The notes under the pieces: generated by a model
What the model was told of the DNA's origin: nothing
Seen by the model: the letters and a program-made list of their open reading frames with translations, nothing else
Database searches by the model: none
Position numbers and translations under genes: made by a program
Part shown: positions 34,054-42,894 of the stretch, one piece after another
Layout: the number at the start of each line of letters is the position of its first letter
Numbering within the stretch: position 1 is the stretch's first letter
Source: Pelagimonas varians
Lineage (GTDB): Bacteria; Pseudomonadota; Alphaproteobacteria; Rhodobacterales; Rhodobacteraceae
Assembly (NCBI RefSeq): GCF_003208435.1
Contig: NZ_QKMF01000002.1
Location: 1-64,000, forward strand
DNA: 64,000 bases
Direction of reading: 5' to 3'

Positions 34054-34935
34054 ATGAAATATCTGGTGGGTGAGACGGAAGCCGGCACAGCGGTCTTTGC
34101 GATCAATGGCGATGCGGCGGTAAATTTGACGGCCCTTGATGCCCGTGTCGGCAATGATTTGATGGGTTTGATCAATACACCCGATCTTGCAGCGTCGATG
34201 TCTGATGCAATCGCGGGCGCTCCGTCGGTACCGGTTGCCTCCATCGTGCCTGCCCTGCCTGTTGCAAATCCCGGGACGATTATTTGTCTTGGTCTTAATT
34301 ATATCGATCACATCAAAGAGGGCGGCTACGAAGTTCCAGAGTATCCGGCGTTGTTCATGCGCAGCAAGAAGTCGATTATGGCGGCCGGTGCCCCAATGGT
34401 GCGCCCCACTGTTTCGGAAAAGCTCGATTACGAGGTCGAACTGATGGTGATTGTTGGCAAAGGGGGCCGCCATATTGCCGAAGAAGACGCCTTGGACCAC
34501 GTGTTCGCTTACACTGTTTTGAACGACGGGTCGGTGCGGGATTATCAGCGTAAAACCCACCAGTGGACCCCCGGCAAGAACTTTGACAACACCGGAGCGA
34601 TTGGCCCGATCTCAGTGACACCGGACGAATTGCCGGTTGGTGCTGTTGGCCTCAAAATCGAATCTCGTGTTGGCGACGAGATTCTTCAAAGCGCAAACAC
34701 AGACGACATGATGTGGTCGGTTGCCAAAACAATCGCATTGATTTCGGTCTACACCACACTTGAGCCAGGTGATTACATCGCGATGGGAACCCCCCCCGGT
34801 GTTGGTCATGCGAAAACGCCACCACGTTGGCTGCGTCCGGGCGAAACTGTTGATGTCGAAGTCGAAGGAATCGGCATCTGCTCCAGCCCGATCGTTGATG
34901 AAAAGGATTTTGATGCCAAGGTGGCCGCACAATGA
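34054..34935 (+). CDS. Fumarylacetoacetate hydrolase family protein
   Basis: A 293-residue FAH-superfamily enzyme starting MKYLVGETEAGTAVFAINGD behind AAGGAA. The catalytic domain shows PGTIICLGLNYIDHIKEGGY, the metal-binding acidic motif LDYEVELMVIVG and FAYTVLNDGSVRDYQRKTHQ, ending with GTPPGVGHAKTPP. Members hydrolyse or decarboxylate beta-diketo acids from aromatic breakdown (fumarylpyruvate, oxalocrotonate and similar). First gene of a rightward operon with a nitroreductase (4-nt overlap), OsmC, a TRAP system and an intradiol dioxygenase, so it probably works on a ring-cleavage product. Confidence 0.9.
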   Translation: MKYLVGETEAGTAVFAINGDAAVNLTALDARVGNDLMGLINTPDLAASMSDAIAGAPSVPVASIVPALPVANPGTIICLGLNYIDHIKEGGYEVPEYPALFMRSKKSIMAAGAPMVRPTVSEKLDYEVELMVIVGKGGRHIAEEDALDHVFAYTVLNDGSVRDYQRKTHQWTPGKNFDNTGAIGPISVTPDELPVGAVGLKIESRVGDEILQSANTDDMMWSVAKTIALISVYTTLEPGDYIAMGTPPGVGHAKTPPRWLRPGETVDVEVEGIGICSSPIVDEKDFDAKVAAQ

Positions 34936-35597
34936 GCGCACCAACCGGCAAAGCTTTGGAAGAGGTTCGCGCAAAGGCTCAGGCCGATGTGCGGGCGCTT
35001 CGGAAACGCGTTGATCATTTGGACAATGATGCCATTGATCTGATTTTGCGTCAGGCGCGGTCCCATTATGCGTGGACGGACAAGCCCGTCACAGACGAGA
35101 TTATCCACGAGTTGTATGAGATTACCGCCGGTGGACCGACCAGCATGAACACTTGCCCGGCGCGATTTGTGTTTGTCCGCTCGCAAGAGGGCAAAGAACG
35201 GCTGGCCAAATCGCTTAAACCGGCCAATGTTCCCAAAGTTATGGGCGCACCAGTCAGCGTGATCATTGCGCATGATCTGAACTTTTGGACAGAACTGCCG
35301 TTCTTGTTCCCGCACGAAGACCGCCGTCCGCATTTTGAAGGCAAAGCCGAACATGCAGAGGTTACTGCCTTTCGGAACGGCACTTTGCAGGGGGGCTATT
35401 TCATGATTGCCGCCCGTGCTTTGGGGTTGGACGTCGGTCCAATTTCCGGCTTTTCAAATGAAATCGCGGATGCGGAATTTTTCGCGGGCACCAGCCTGAA
35501 ATCCAACTTCTTGTGCAACATCGGTTATGCAGACGAGACAGCTTTGTTCCAAAAGCTGCCACGTTTTGCCTTTGACCAAGTTTGCAGTTTCGCGTGA
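34932..35597 (+). CDS. Nitroreductase-family protein, RutE-like
   Basis: A 221-residue flavin protein of the nitroreductase fold, closest in feel to RutE/HadB-type malonic semialdehyde reductases. DAIDLILRQARSHYAWTDKP, GGPTSMNTCPARFVFVRS and FRNGTLQGGYFMIAARALGL are typical, and SNFLCNIGYAD closes the domain. It would use FMN and NAD(P)H to reduce a nitro, quinone or aldehyde group. It overlaps the FAH gene by 4 nt. Its place in an aromatic-type operon suggests a ring or semialdehyde substrate rather than pyrimidine degradation, as no other rut genes are present. Confidence 0.85.
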   Translation: MSAPTGKALEEVRAKAQADVRALRKRVDHLDNDAIDLILRQARSHYAWTDKPVTDEIIHELYEITAGGPTSMNTCPARFVFVRSQEGKERLAKSLKPANVPKVMGAPVSVIIAHDLNFWTELPFLFPHEDRRPHFEGKAEHAEVTAFRNGTLQGGYFMIAARALGLDVGPISGFSNEIADAEFFAGTSLKSNFLCNIGYADETALFQKLPRFAFDQVCSFA

Positions 35598-35607
35598 GGG
35601 CATTCTG

Positions 35608-36066
35608 ATGGCAGTCAAAATGAAAACCGTCGTTACCTATCGGATGAAGGCAGACTGCCCGAGCCATGCGCGGACAGAAGTCGCCATTCGGGATCTGACC
35701 TGCATCGTTGACGAACCGGTTGAACGCGGCGGCACCAACTTAGGGGCTTCGCCGACTGAAACGGCGATTGCATCGTTAATCGCATGCACAAACGTTATCG
35801 GGCACAAATGCGCGAAACGTTTGGGAATCGATGTCGGAACACTGACAATCGATACTGCCGCACAGTTCGATCGCCGCGGCGTGCTTATGGAAGAAGAAAT
35901 CGACCTACCGTTCCCAAGCATCACGCTGACGGTGCGTTCGGATGGGCCTGCAACAGCTGAAGATATTGCTTTGGTCGGTGAGGAGACCGCCAAATATTGC
36001 GCGATAGCAAAGCTGTTCAAGGCCGCCGGTAGCGATCTGACGGTCAACTGGATCAAGGTCGAATAA
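35608..36066 (+). CDS. OsmC-family peroxiredoxin-like protein
   Basis: A 152-residue OsmC/Ohr-fold protein with the two expected cysteines at Cys60 (ASLIACTNVIGHK) and Cys131 (ETAKYCAIAKLF). The GGTNLGASPTETAIASL segment is the typical lead-in to the first. Members reduce organic hydroperoxides, or in some operons serve other roles. ATG 35608 follows GAGGG. It is within the catabolic operon, 10 nt after the nitroreductase. It may detoxify peroxides made during ring oxidation. Confidence 0.85.
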   Translation: MAVKMKTVVTYRMKADCPSHARTEVAIRDLTCIVDEPVERGGTNLGASPTETAIASLIACTNVIGHKCAKRLGIDVGTLTIDTAAQFDRRGVLMEEEIDLPFPSITLTVRSDGPATAEDIALVGEETAKYCAIAKLFKAAGSDLTVNWIKVE

Positions 36067-36106
36067 TACAAGCAGACAACAAATAGACATCTAAGGGAGG
36101 AAACAG

Positions 36107-37177
36107 ATGACACATTGGACAAAAGGACTTGCCCTGAGCGCGCTTATGGCCTGCACAGCGGTTCCGGCCATGGCGACCGAGACGATCTCGGCGGTGGTGA
36201 TTGATGGTTATCCGGCGCGTGCGCTTTGGGTGAAAGAGTTTACAAACTTCTTTATCCCCGAAGTCGACAAGCGCCTTGCCGAAACCGGCAACTACGCCAT
36301 GGATTGGCAAGAAAGCTATGGCGGATCTATCGTCAAACCCAAAGGCGTTCTTGAAGGGGTTCAACTGGGACTTGGCGACATTGGCATTGTGACGACGATC
36401 TTCCATTCGTCCAAGCTTCCGAGTCAGGGCATCGCGGCAGTGACACCTTTCGTGTCCACCGATGCGCGCGCTGTCGCAAAAGCGGTTGACGAAATCGCCC
36501 GCGAATTCCCTGCCATGCAAAATGAATTTGCCAAGCAAAATCAGGTCTATCTGGCCACTGGCGTGGTGCTTGATACTTATCAGGTCTTCTCGACCAAAGA
36601 AGTCGCTTCCGTATCTGATCTCGAAGGCTTCAAAATCGCTGGTGCGGGTATGAACCTGCGCTATCTTGAAGGCATCGATGGTGCTGCAGGCGTGCGCGGC
36701 GGCCTGACAGACTTCTACAACATGTTGCAAACCGGACTGGTTGATGCGGCCCAACTTTGGCCAGAAGCGGCTGCAACGTTCAAAATCTCTGAAGTTGCTC
36801 CCTACATGTTGCGAGCCGATCTGGGCGCTGTGAACTCCAAGACAATCACCGTGAATGCGGACTACTGGAAGAAGTTGCCTGACGAAGTCAAAGAGACCCT
36901 GCAGGCTGTCGCTTTGGACTACCGTGATCATCTTGCCGGAATGGCAATGGACCGCGCTGCCGCTGCAGCCGACGCCTATGTCGCCGCTGGCGGAACAATC
37001 GTCGAAGTCTCGGCCGAGGATCGCGCGGCTTGGGCCAACGCCATGCCAAATATTGCGCAAGAATGGGCCAAAACCCTGAATGACGCAGGTGAGCAAGGCA
37101 CAGAAATGCTGGCCGCATACTTGGGCAAACTAGAAGCTGCAGGCCACACTGGCGTGCGTGACTGGACACAAGAGTAA
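36107..37177 (+). CDS. TRAP transporter substrate-binding protein (second system)
   Basis: A 356-residue DctP-type protein with a 23-residue signal peptide (ALMACTAVPAMA) and a strong AGGGAGG site before ATG 36107. Family-like segments include GGSIVKPKGVLEGVQLGLGD, VFSTKEVASVSDLEGFKIAG and GGLTDFYNMLQTGLVDAAQL. It differs strongly from the DctP at 31668-32708, so the two flanking TRAP systems are not recent duplicates. Its location between the ring-modifying genes and the permeases implies an aromatic or organic-acid substrate. Confidence 0.88.
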   Translation: MTHWTKGLALSALMACTAVPAMATETISAVVIDGYPARALWVKEFTNFFIPEVDKRLAETGNYAMDWQESYGGSIVKPKGVLEGVQLGLGDIGIVTTIFHSSKLPSQGIAAVTPFVSTDARAVAKAVDEIAREFPAMQNEFAKQNQVYLATGVVLDTYQVFSTKEVASVSDLEGFKIAGAGMNLRYLEGIDGAAGVRGGLTDFYNMLQTGLVDAAQLWPEAAATFKISEVAPYMLRADLGAVNSKTITVNADYWKKLPDEVKETLQAVALDYRDHLAGMAMDRAAAAADAYVAAGGTIVEVSAEDRAAWANAMPNIAQEWAKTLNDAGEQGTEMLAAYLGKLEAAGHTGVRDWTQE

Positions 37178-37202
37178 CCGCACCTAAAGGGAGGTCAGTA
37201 TC

Positions 37203-37754
37203 ATGTTCAAGACCGCTGTTGCTGGCCTTTCAAAGGTCGCGAACGCCGCGGCAATCGCCGCCAATGCCTTGGGAACACTTGTTGTTCTGGCCTTGGTTCT
37301 GGTTGTAAATTACGATGTCGTGGCGCGGGGCGTGTTCAGCGCCCCATTCCGCGGTGCTTATGAAGTGGTGCAGTTTTCGGTCGTGTTGATCGTCTTTTTG
37401 CAGCTTCCTGATGTTGTGCGCGTTGATCGCTTGACCCGCTCTGACGGGTTCCTCAACGTCCTGCATCACCGCCGTCCTGGATTAACCGCCAGTATACGCC
37501 GGATCATCAATGCGATCTCGGCGATCTTTATGGCACTCATTGCCTATATCGTCTGGCCCGAGTTCATCGAAATGTATCACACCAAAGACTACTTTGGCGT
37601 GCCGGGCATCTTTACCGCGCCTTGGTGGCCGATCAAGCTGGTGATCGCGGCCAGTGCTACTTTGTGTAGCCTTATGTTCGCTCTCAAAGTCATCTCTGCC
37701 CAAGACCGCCCGCACCTTATCCGAGCCCCTGAACATGACGAGCCCAAGACATGA
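37203..37754 (+). CDS. TRAP transporter small permease (second system)
   Basis: A 183-residue protein with four hydrophobic segments, the first at about 18-38 (ALGTLVVLALVLVVNYDVVA). The DctQ-typical FRGAYEVVQFSVVLIVFLQL lies at about 47-66. It overlaps dctM by 4 nt (ATGA). Its ribosome-binding site is GGGAGG. Works with the permease encoded downstream. Confidence 0.87.
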   Translation: MFKTAVAGLSKVANAAAIAANALGTLVVLALVLVVNYDVVARGVFSAPFRGAYEVVQFSVVLIVFLQLPDVVRVDRLTRSDGFLNVLHHRRPGLTASIRRIINAISAIFMALIAYIVWPEFIEMYHTKDYFGVPGIFTAPWWPIKLVIAASATLCSLMFALKVISAQDRPHLIRAPEHDEPKT

Positions 37755-39058
37755 CTCCCATTGAAATTGGCCTGATTTCGGTCATTGCCATCGTCTTTTT
37801 GATCTATGCGGGTGTCTATATCCCGATTGCGTTGGGCACAGTGTCCTTCATATCGATCTGGTTGATGCGCGACAATTTTACCTTGGCCCTGAACCTGCTC
37901 AAGGTTGCCGTGGGCGACAGCGCCATGGAATACAGCTTTGCCACTATCCCGTTATTTACCTTTATGGGGCTCATAGTCTCGAAGGCGGGACTTGGGCGCG
38001 ATATCTACGAAGTCATGACCATGCGGTTCCGTAAGGTCAAAGGCGGCATTGGTATGGCCACGGTTGGTGCCAACGCAGTGTTCGCCGCTGTGACTGGATC
38101 GTCGATCGCTTCGGCATCAGTCTTTACCAAAGTGTCGGTTCCGCAGATGATCGCCCAAGATTACAACCCGCGCTTTGCGGTTGGCGTTGTGGCAGGCAGC
38201 TCAGTTCTGGGAATGATTATTCCGCCCTCGGCGATGTTGATCATCTACTCTTTTGTCGCCGAACAGTCGGTCGGGGATATGTTCCTTGCTGGTGTCATTC
38301 CCGGCATGATGCTGGCCGTTGCCTATGTCGGCGCGATCTGGTTCATGGGCCGCTTTACCCCCGGTTTTGTCGGCGGGCGTCCTGCCGAAGACTATGAATT
38401 GATGTCGGGCCGTGAAATCGCCTCCAAAACCTTGCCGACCCTTGGATTGATCACCGTTGTTCTTGGCGGGATCTATACCGGCTGGCTCACAGCGGTTGAA
38501 GCCGGTGCCACCGGAGCCTTGGTTGCCTTGGTTATTGCACTGGTCCGGAGATCCATGTCGCTCAAAGGGTTCTGGGAGGCACTGCTTGAGACCGGTCATA
38601 TCACGGCCGCGATCTTGTTCCTGATCACTGCAGCCTCGATCTATAGCCGGATGCTGGGCCTTGCTGGCCTGCCCAACCAGCTACAAGACATGTTGGCGGG
38701 CAATCAGTCATCCTTCTTTATGATCATGGTCATCTATGTCGTCATGATGCTGTTCCTTGGCACATTGTTGGACACCGCATCGATCATTCTGATCGTGGTT
38801 CCGCTGTTCCTGCCTTTGGTCGAAGCGATGGATTTGTCGCTAATCTGGTTTGGCATCATCACCGTTGTTGGCGCGGAAATCGGACTACTGACACCGCCGC
38901 TTGGAATATCTTGCTTTGTGATCAAATCGACCCTGAACGATGACCGGATCTCGCTCAAAGATGTGTTTATGGGGGCGCTGCCCTTTGCCTTTGTCATGCT
39001 GATCGTTCTGATCATCCTGATCCGCTTCCCGTCACTCAGCCTTGCAATACTGAACTAG
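37751..39058 (+). CDS. TRAP transporter large permease (second system)
   Basis: A 435-residue DctM-type permease with about 12 membrane helices. FAAVTGSSIASASVFTKVSV and MIIPPSAMLIIYSFVAEQSV are the conserved half-repeat motifs, and LIWFGIITVVGAEIGLLTPP lies near the end. It starts inside the dctQ stop codon. The intradiol dioxygenase gene follows after 11 nt, tying transport to ring cleavage. Confidence 0.93.
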   Translation: MTPIEIGLISVIAIVFLIYAGVYIPIALGTVSFISIWLMRDNFTLALNLLKVAVGDSAMEYSFATIPLFTFMGLIVSKAGLGRDIYEVMTMRFRKVKGGIGMATVGANAVFAAVTGSSIASASVFTKVSVPQMIAQDYNPRFAVGVVAGSSVLGMIIPPSAMLIIYSFVAEQSVGDMFLAGVIPGMMLAVAYVGAIWFMGRFTPGFVGGRPAEDYELMSGREIASKTLPTLGLITVVLGGIYTGWLTAVEAGATGALVALVIALVRRSMSLKGFWEALLETGHITAAILFLITAASIYSRMLGLAGLPNQLQDMLAGNQSSFFMIMVIYVVMMLFLGTLLDTASIILIVVPLFLPLVEAMDLSLIWFGIITVVGAEIGLLTPPLGISCFVIKSTLNDDRISLKDVFMGALPFAFVMLIVLIILIRFPSLSLAILN

Positions 39059-39069
39059 GAGACGTTGCC

Positions 39070-39942
39070 ATGCGCGATGTAACTGCCGAAAACATCACCG
39101 AAGTCTTCACCGGATACTTTGGCGAAGACACCGATCCGCGTACCCGTGAAATCATGATCTCGCTTGCCCAGCATTTGCATGACTTCACCCGCGAAGTGAA
39201 CTTGACCCATGATGAATGGCGCAAAGGTCTGGCGATGCTGGAACATGCGGGGCGGATCACAACGCCTGAACGCAACGAATTTGTGCTGTTCTCTGATGTG
39301 TTGGGCCTGTCGTCGCTGGTCGATATGATTCACAGCAATCCCGAAGCGACCAGTTCGTCGGTGCTTGGGCCTTTCCATGTGTCCAACCCTCCGCCATTGG
39401 CGATTGGCGGCGACATGAAGCGTGACTTCGAAGGACCGGTTTTGCTGGTCGAAGGTCAGGTGCGCGACGTTGATGGAACCCCGATTGCAAACGCGCAGAT
39501 CGACATTTGGCAAACGGCCCCCAACGGCATGTATTCCAGCCAAGACCCCGGTCAGGACATTCATTCGTTCCACGGATTGATGACGGCGGATGGAAACGGC
39601 GATTTCTCTTTCACCACTGTGCGTCCGGTCAGCTACACCGTACCGTCTGATGGTCCGGTTGGTGAATTGCTGGACGCGGCTGGCCGCCATCCTTGGCGCC
39701 CGTCGCATCTGCATTATATAGTCACCGCACCGGGCTATAACAGCTTGGTGACTGAGGTGTTCCCCGATGATGATCCCTATCTGGACGAAGACACCGTGTT
39801 TGGTGTGCGCAAGGATCTGGTCATGACCTATGAGACACGCAAACCAGAAGAATTTCCTGACGGTTTAGCGCTGTCTGGCACGGTCAACGATCCGTTTTTG
39901 TATGTGAAATTTGATCTGATTTTAGCCAAAGGCAGCCTTTGA
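39070..39942 (+). CDS. Intradiol ring-cleavage dioxygenase, hydroxyquinol 1,2-dioxygenase-like
   Basis: A 290-residue member of the catechol/hydroxyquinol 1,2-dioxygenase family. The four Fe(III) ligands are visible: Tyr155 (NGMYSSQD), Tyr189 (RPVSYTVPSD), His213 and His215 (RPSHLHYIV). The N-terminal helical dimerisation domain (about 1-100) and VLGPFHVSNPPP precede the catalytic beta-sandwich. It inserts O2 between two ring hydroxyls. Length and the DGPVGELLDAAGRHPWRPSH stretch favour hydroxyquinol over protocatechuate enzymes. Last gene of the operon, followed by a strong terminator. Confidence 0.9.
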   Translation: MRDVTAENITEVFTGYFGEDTDPRTREIMISLAQHLHDFTREVNLTHDEWRKGLAMLEHAGRITTPERNEFVLFSDVLGLSSLVDMIHSNPEATSSSVLGPFHVSNPPPLAIGGDMKRDFEGPVLLVEGQVRDVDGTPIANAQIDIWQTAPNGMYSSQDPGQDIHSFHGLMTADGNGDFSFTTVRPVSYTVPSDGPVGELLDAAGRHPWRPSHLHYIVTAPGYNSLVTEVFPDDDPYLDEDTVFGVRKDLVMTYETRKPEEFPDGLALSGTVNDPFLYVKFDLILAKGSL

Positions 39943-39973
39943 TAGGCGCACACAGGACTTGGTTCAGATTCGG

Positions 39974-40007
39974 CGGGCCCCCATCTCAGGCGATGGGGGC
40001 CCGTTTT
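39974..40007 (+). terminator. Rho-independent terminator of the catabolic operon
   Basis: CGGGCCCCCATC (39974-39985) pairs with GATGGGGGCCCG (39992-40003) around a 6-nt loop, and TTTT follows on the plus strand. The poly-T lies only on the dioxygenase side, so it ends the rightward operon and not the leftward ABC operon whose last gene stops at 40012. Confidence 0.9.
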
Positions 40008-40011
40008 CGTA

Positions 40012-40860
40012 TCAGCGTTTCTGAAAGGCGATCATAAGCAGTGCCAAACAGGACGATCCAACCATCAGCAAAAGCGACACGGCATTCAACAAAGGGGTGG
40101 ACCCCTCTTTGAGGCGGTCGAACATGGCAATGGTCAGTGGTGCATCTGATCCCACCAGCATGAGCGTGGTGTTGAAGTTCTCAAAGCTCATAAGGAAGGC
40201 CACAACAAAGGCCCCGATCATCGCGGGTGCCAAATAGGGCAGGGTGATCGTGCCGATAGCAGCCATACGGCTTGCCCCAAGGTTCAGCGCGGCTTCCTCT
40301 AGCGTACGGTCAAACTTTTGCAGACGGGCCCCGATCACCAATGTTGCGATGGTGGTGATGAAAGAAAACTGCCCCAAGACAACCAGCCAAAGACCGGGGC
40401 GCAATGCCTCTACATCCCAGCCAAACCCATCCCAAAGGCCGTTGGCAACGCGGCTGGTTGAGACAAGGATAGAAATGCCCAATACGATGCCGGGAATGAC
40501 CAAAGGCAGCAACATCAGCACATATAAAATGCTTTGACCGCGGAATTTGTACCGGTTGAACAAGAATGCATTCGACAAGCCGACACAGATCGACAGGGCG
40601 GATACACAAAGCGCCACAAACACTGACGTGCCAATTGCGCGCAGGATTGAACGCTCGTGAAAAACACCGATCATCGGACGTTCGGACCCGAAAAACCAGT
40701 TCCATGTAAAGCCTTCCCAAGGCAGGGACGGGAACTGGCTGTCGTTAAAGGCAAAACCGGCGACGACGATCAGCGGTAGCGCGAGAAACACAAAAAATAG
40801 AGTGACATAGGCTGCGTAGCTGACGGTCAAAAATTTGGATTGAGGGATTGAAGGGATCAT
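40012..40860 (-). CDS. ABC transporter permease, PotC-type
   Basis: A 282-residue inner-membrane permease with six helices. The EAA loop is visible as EEAALNLGASRMAAIGTITLP, in which the Gly contacts the ATPase. The family is that of the spermidine/putrescine (PotBC) and related importers. Fourth and last gene of the leftward operon, 11 nt after the PotB-type gene. Confidence 0.9.
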   Translation of the reverse strand: MIPSIPQSKFLTVSYAAYVTLFFVFLALPLIVVAGFAFNDSQFPSLPWEGFTWNWFFGSERPMIGVFHERSILRAIGTSVFVALCVSALSICVGLSNAFLFNRYKFRGQSILYVLMLLPLVIPGIVLGISILVSTSRVANGLWDGFGWDVEALRPGLWLVVLGQFSFITTIATLVIGARLQKFDRTLEEAALNLGASRMAAIGTITLPYLAPAMIGAFVVAFLMSFENFNTTLMLVGSDAPLTIAMFDRLKEGSTPLLNAVSLLLMVGSSCLALLMIAFQKR

Positions 40861-40871
40861 AGTGCTTCTCC

Positions 40872-41729
40872 TTACCCCATTGTCTTTTCAAGCGATTGTC
40901 CGGTCAGCCGAAGCATGCCCCAGACGATCACAGAGGAAAGGATCAGCAACAAGAAGCCAAAGGCCGCGCCCAGCTCCCAGTTGAACCGGACGATGAATTG
41001 CGAATAGATCAGTTCGGTAAACCAAAGGCTCTCTTTGCCGCCCAGCATGGTCGGGGTCAGGTAGTTGCCAAGGCACAGCATGAAAACCACGATGCAACCC
41101 GATACGATACCGGGCATGGCATGTGGAATGATGATTTCGCGCAAAACGCTTAGCCCGTTGCCGCCCAGATCATAGCCTGCTTCGACCACCTCATCCGCAA
41201 GACTTTCAAGTGTTGTGACCAGTGGCACCACCATGAACAGCATCGACGTATAGACAAGCCCAACCATGATTGCAGCATCGTTGTACAGCATCTCAACCGG
41301 TCCTGAGGCAAGGCCGACGGATTGCAAAAGGTTCGAGATAATGCCGGTTTCACGCAGCAAGATCATCCAGCCGAAGGTGCGTACCAGCTCTGACACCCAA
41401 AAGGGCACAAGACATAGCAAAAACAACGCGGATTGTGTGCGGCCTTTGACCATTTTAGCGATGTAATAGGACACGGGAAACGCGATGAGCAGTGTAATAA
41501 CTGTCGCCACTACAGACATCACGGCGGTGCGCAAAAAGGTCCACATATAGAGCGGTTCGTTGATAAACGTCAGATAGTTGGCCAGACTGATGTCATATTT
41601 TCCAACCCCAACCCGTTCGCGCAACGACACCAAAAACAGATCGATATGGGGGATGAAAATCAATAGCGAAAGCCACAACAATAACGGCGTCAAAAGTAGG
41701 GCCAATCCAAACTTGGCATCGCGGCGCAT
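40872..41729 (-). CDS. ABC transporter permease, PotB-type
   Basis: A 285-residue six-helix permease beginning MRRDAKFGLALLLTPLLLWL. The EAA loop reads DEVVEAGYDLGGNGLSVLRE and continues IIIPHAMPGI. Its start abuts the ATPase stop codon, and the second permease follows after 11 nt. It forms the membrane channel with the PotC-type subunit. Confidence 0.9.
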   Translation of the reverse strand: MRRDAKFGLALLLTPLLLWLSLLIFIPHIDLFLVSLRERVGVGKYDISLANYLTFINEPLYMWTFLRTAVMSVVATVITLLIAFPVSYYIAKMVKGRTQSALFLLCLVPFWVSELVRTFGWMILLRETGIISNLLQSVGLASGPVEMLYNDAAIMVGLVYTSMLFMVVPLVTTLESLADEVVEAGYDLGGNGLSVLREIIIPHAMPGIVSGCIVVFMLCLGNYLTPTMLGGKESLWFTELIYSQFIVRFNWELGAAFGFLLLILSSVIVWGMLRLTGQSLEKTMG

Positions 41730-42827
41730 TTACACGCCCCCCGCAAAGCAATTGGCCTGATCGCTGGACCAGCCGATGTGGACTTCGGCCCCTTTGGTCA
41801 GGGAGGCGAATTCGCCAGACTGGGGCAGATTGACCTCGACTTCCTCACCGCCCTCAGCACCTTGAACCAGCACGCGGCTGGCGGCACCGTTGAAGAGTAG
41901 GGACGTCACATGACCCGATATCCGGTTGTCGAAACTGGCCAGTTCGGTCGCGTTGTGCGCGATGCGAATGGCTTCGGGGCGTACAAAGGCATCTGCTTGA
42001 TCGCCAATGCTCAAGGCCCGTTGATGCGTGGCACCGCGCAGGGTCAACCCGCTGCTGGTTTGCACCTCAACATGGTCTCCGTTTTGCTTGGTGACGCGGC
42101 CGTTCCAGCGATTGCTGTCACCCACAAAGCCAGCCACAAAAGCGGTGTCGGGTCGGTAATACAAATCGCGGGCACTGCCCATCTGTTCAAACCGGCCTTC
42201 ATTCATTACCGCAATATTGTCGGACATCACCAAGGCCTCGGATTGGTCATGGGTGATATACACAAAGGTGGTGTCAAAGGCGGCTTGCAGCGATTTCAGC
42301 TCAACCTTCATCCGTTCGCGCAGTTTCAGATCCAGCGCGCCAAGCGGTTCGTCCAGCAGCAAAACATCCGGTTCCAACACCATACAGCGGGCAATGGCCA
42401 CGCGCTGTTTTTGTCCGCCTGACAGTTCATCGACTTTGCGGTGCCCAATGCCCGGAAGGCCGATGCGCTCCAAGGCTTCGCCAACTTTGCGGGTGATCTC
42501 CTCTTTGGGCAGGCCAGCGCGGCGCAACCCATAGCCAATGTTCGCTTCGATATTCATCATCGGGAACAGCGCCAGATGCTGGAACACCATGTTCACAGGG
42601 CGTTTGTTCGGCGGCACATTCAGCACCGATTTCCCTTTGATCTGGATGTCGCCGCTTGTGGGTTCCAAGAATCCGGCAATCATCCGCATGATCGTGGTTT
42701 TACCGCAGCCTGACGGCCCCAAAATCGAAAAGAAAGACCCCGGCGGTACCGAAAAGGAAACATTGTCAACGGCGGTGGTATCGTCAAACCGTTTGGTCAA
42801 ATCGGTGCAATGCAGGTCGGGTGTCAT
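41730..42827 (-). CDS. ABC transporter ATP-binding protein, PotA-type
   Basis: A 365-residue ATPase with start MTPDLHCTDLTKRFDDT, placed by AAGGAC just upstream; an 11-codon upstream extension is not family-like. Walker A is GPSGCGKTT (about 38-46), the signature LSGGQKQRVAIA, and Walker B VLLLDEPLGALD. A C-terminal TOBE domain starts at about residue 270. It powers uptake of a polyamine-like or similar substrate with the two permeases downstream and the binding protein upstream. Confidence 0.92.
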   Translation of the reverse strand: MTPDLHCTDLTKRFDDTTAVDNVSFSVPPGSFFSILGPSGCGKTTIMRMIAGFLEPTSGDIQIKGKSVLNVPPNKRPVNMVFQHLALFPMMNIEANIGYGLRRAGLPKEEITRKVGEALERIGLPGIGHRKVDELSGGQKQRVAIARCMVLEPDVLLLDEPLGALDLKLRERMKVELKSLQAAFDTTFVYITHDQSEALVMSDNIAVMNEGRFEQMGSARDLYYRPDTAFVAGFVGDSNRWNGRVTKQNGDHVEVQTSSGLTLRGATHQRALSIGDQADAFVRPEAIRIAHNATELASFDNRISGHVTSLLFNGAASRVLVQGAEGGEEVEVNLPQSGEFASLTKGAEVHIGWSSDQANCFAGGV

Positions 42828-42849
42828 ACAGGGTCCTTGAAATAAAGAT

Positions 42850-42874
42850 GCGCCCGCCAACGAGGGGCGGGCGC
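42850..42874 (-). promoter_or_regulatory. GC-rich inverted repeat between binding protein and ATPase genes
   Basis: GCGCCCGCC (42850-42858) and GGCGGGCGC (42866-42874) form a 9-bp GC stem in the 67-nt gap between the PotD/F-type and PotA-type genes. Such hairpins commonly stabilise or attenuate the transcript after the highly expressed binding-protein gene. The T-run follows only on the opposite strand, so full termination is unlikely. Confidence 0.5.
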
Positions 42875-42894
42875 GTTTTGTACCAAAACAGGGT

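Noticed and set aside
33574-34560. A 328-codon leftward frame including the YciI-like protein
   Set aside because: The first 200 codons are the reverse of the FAH gene; the YciI domain begins at ATG 33960 with a good ribosome-binding site.
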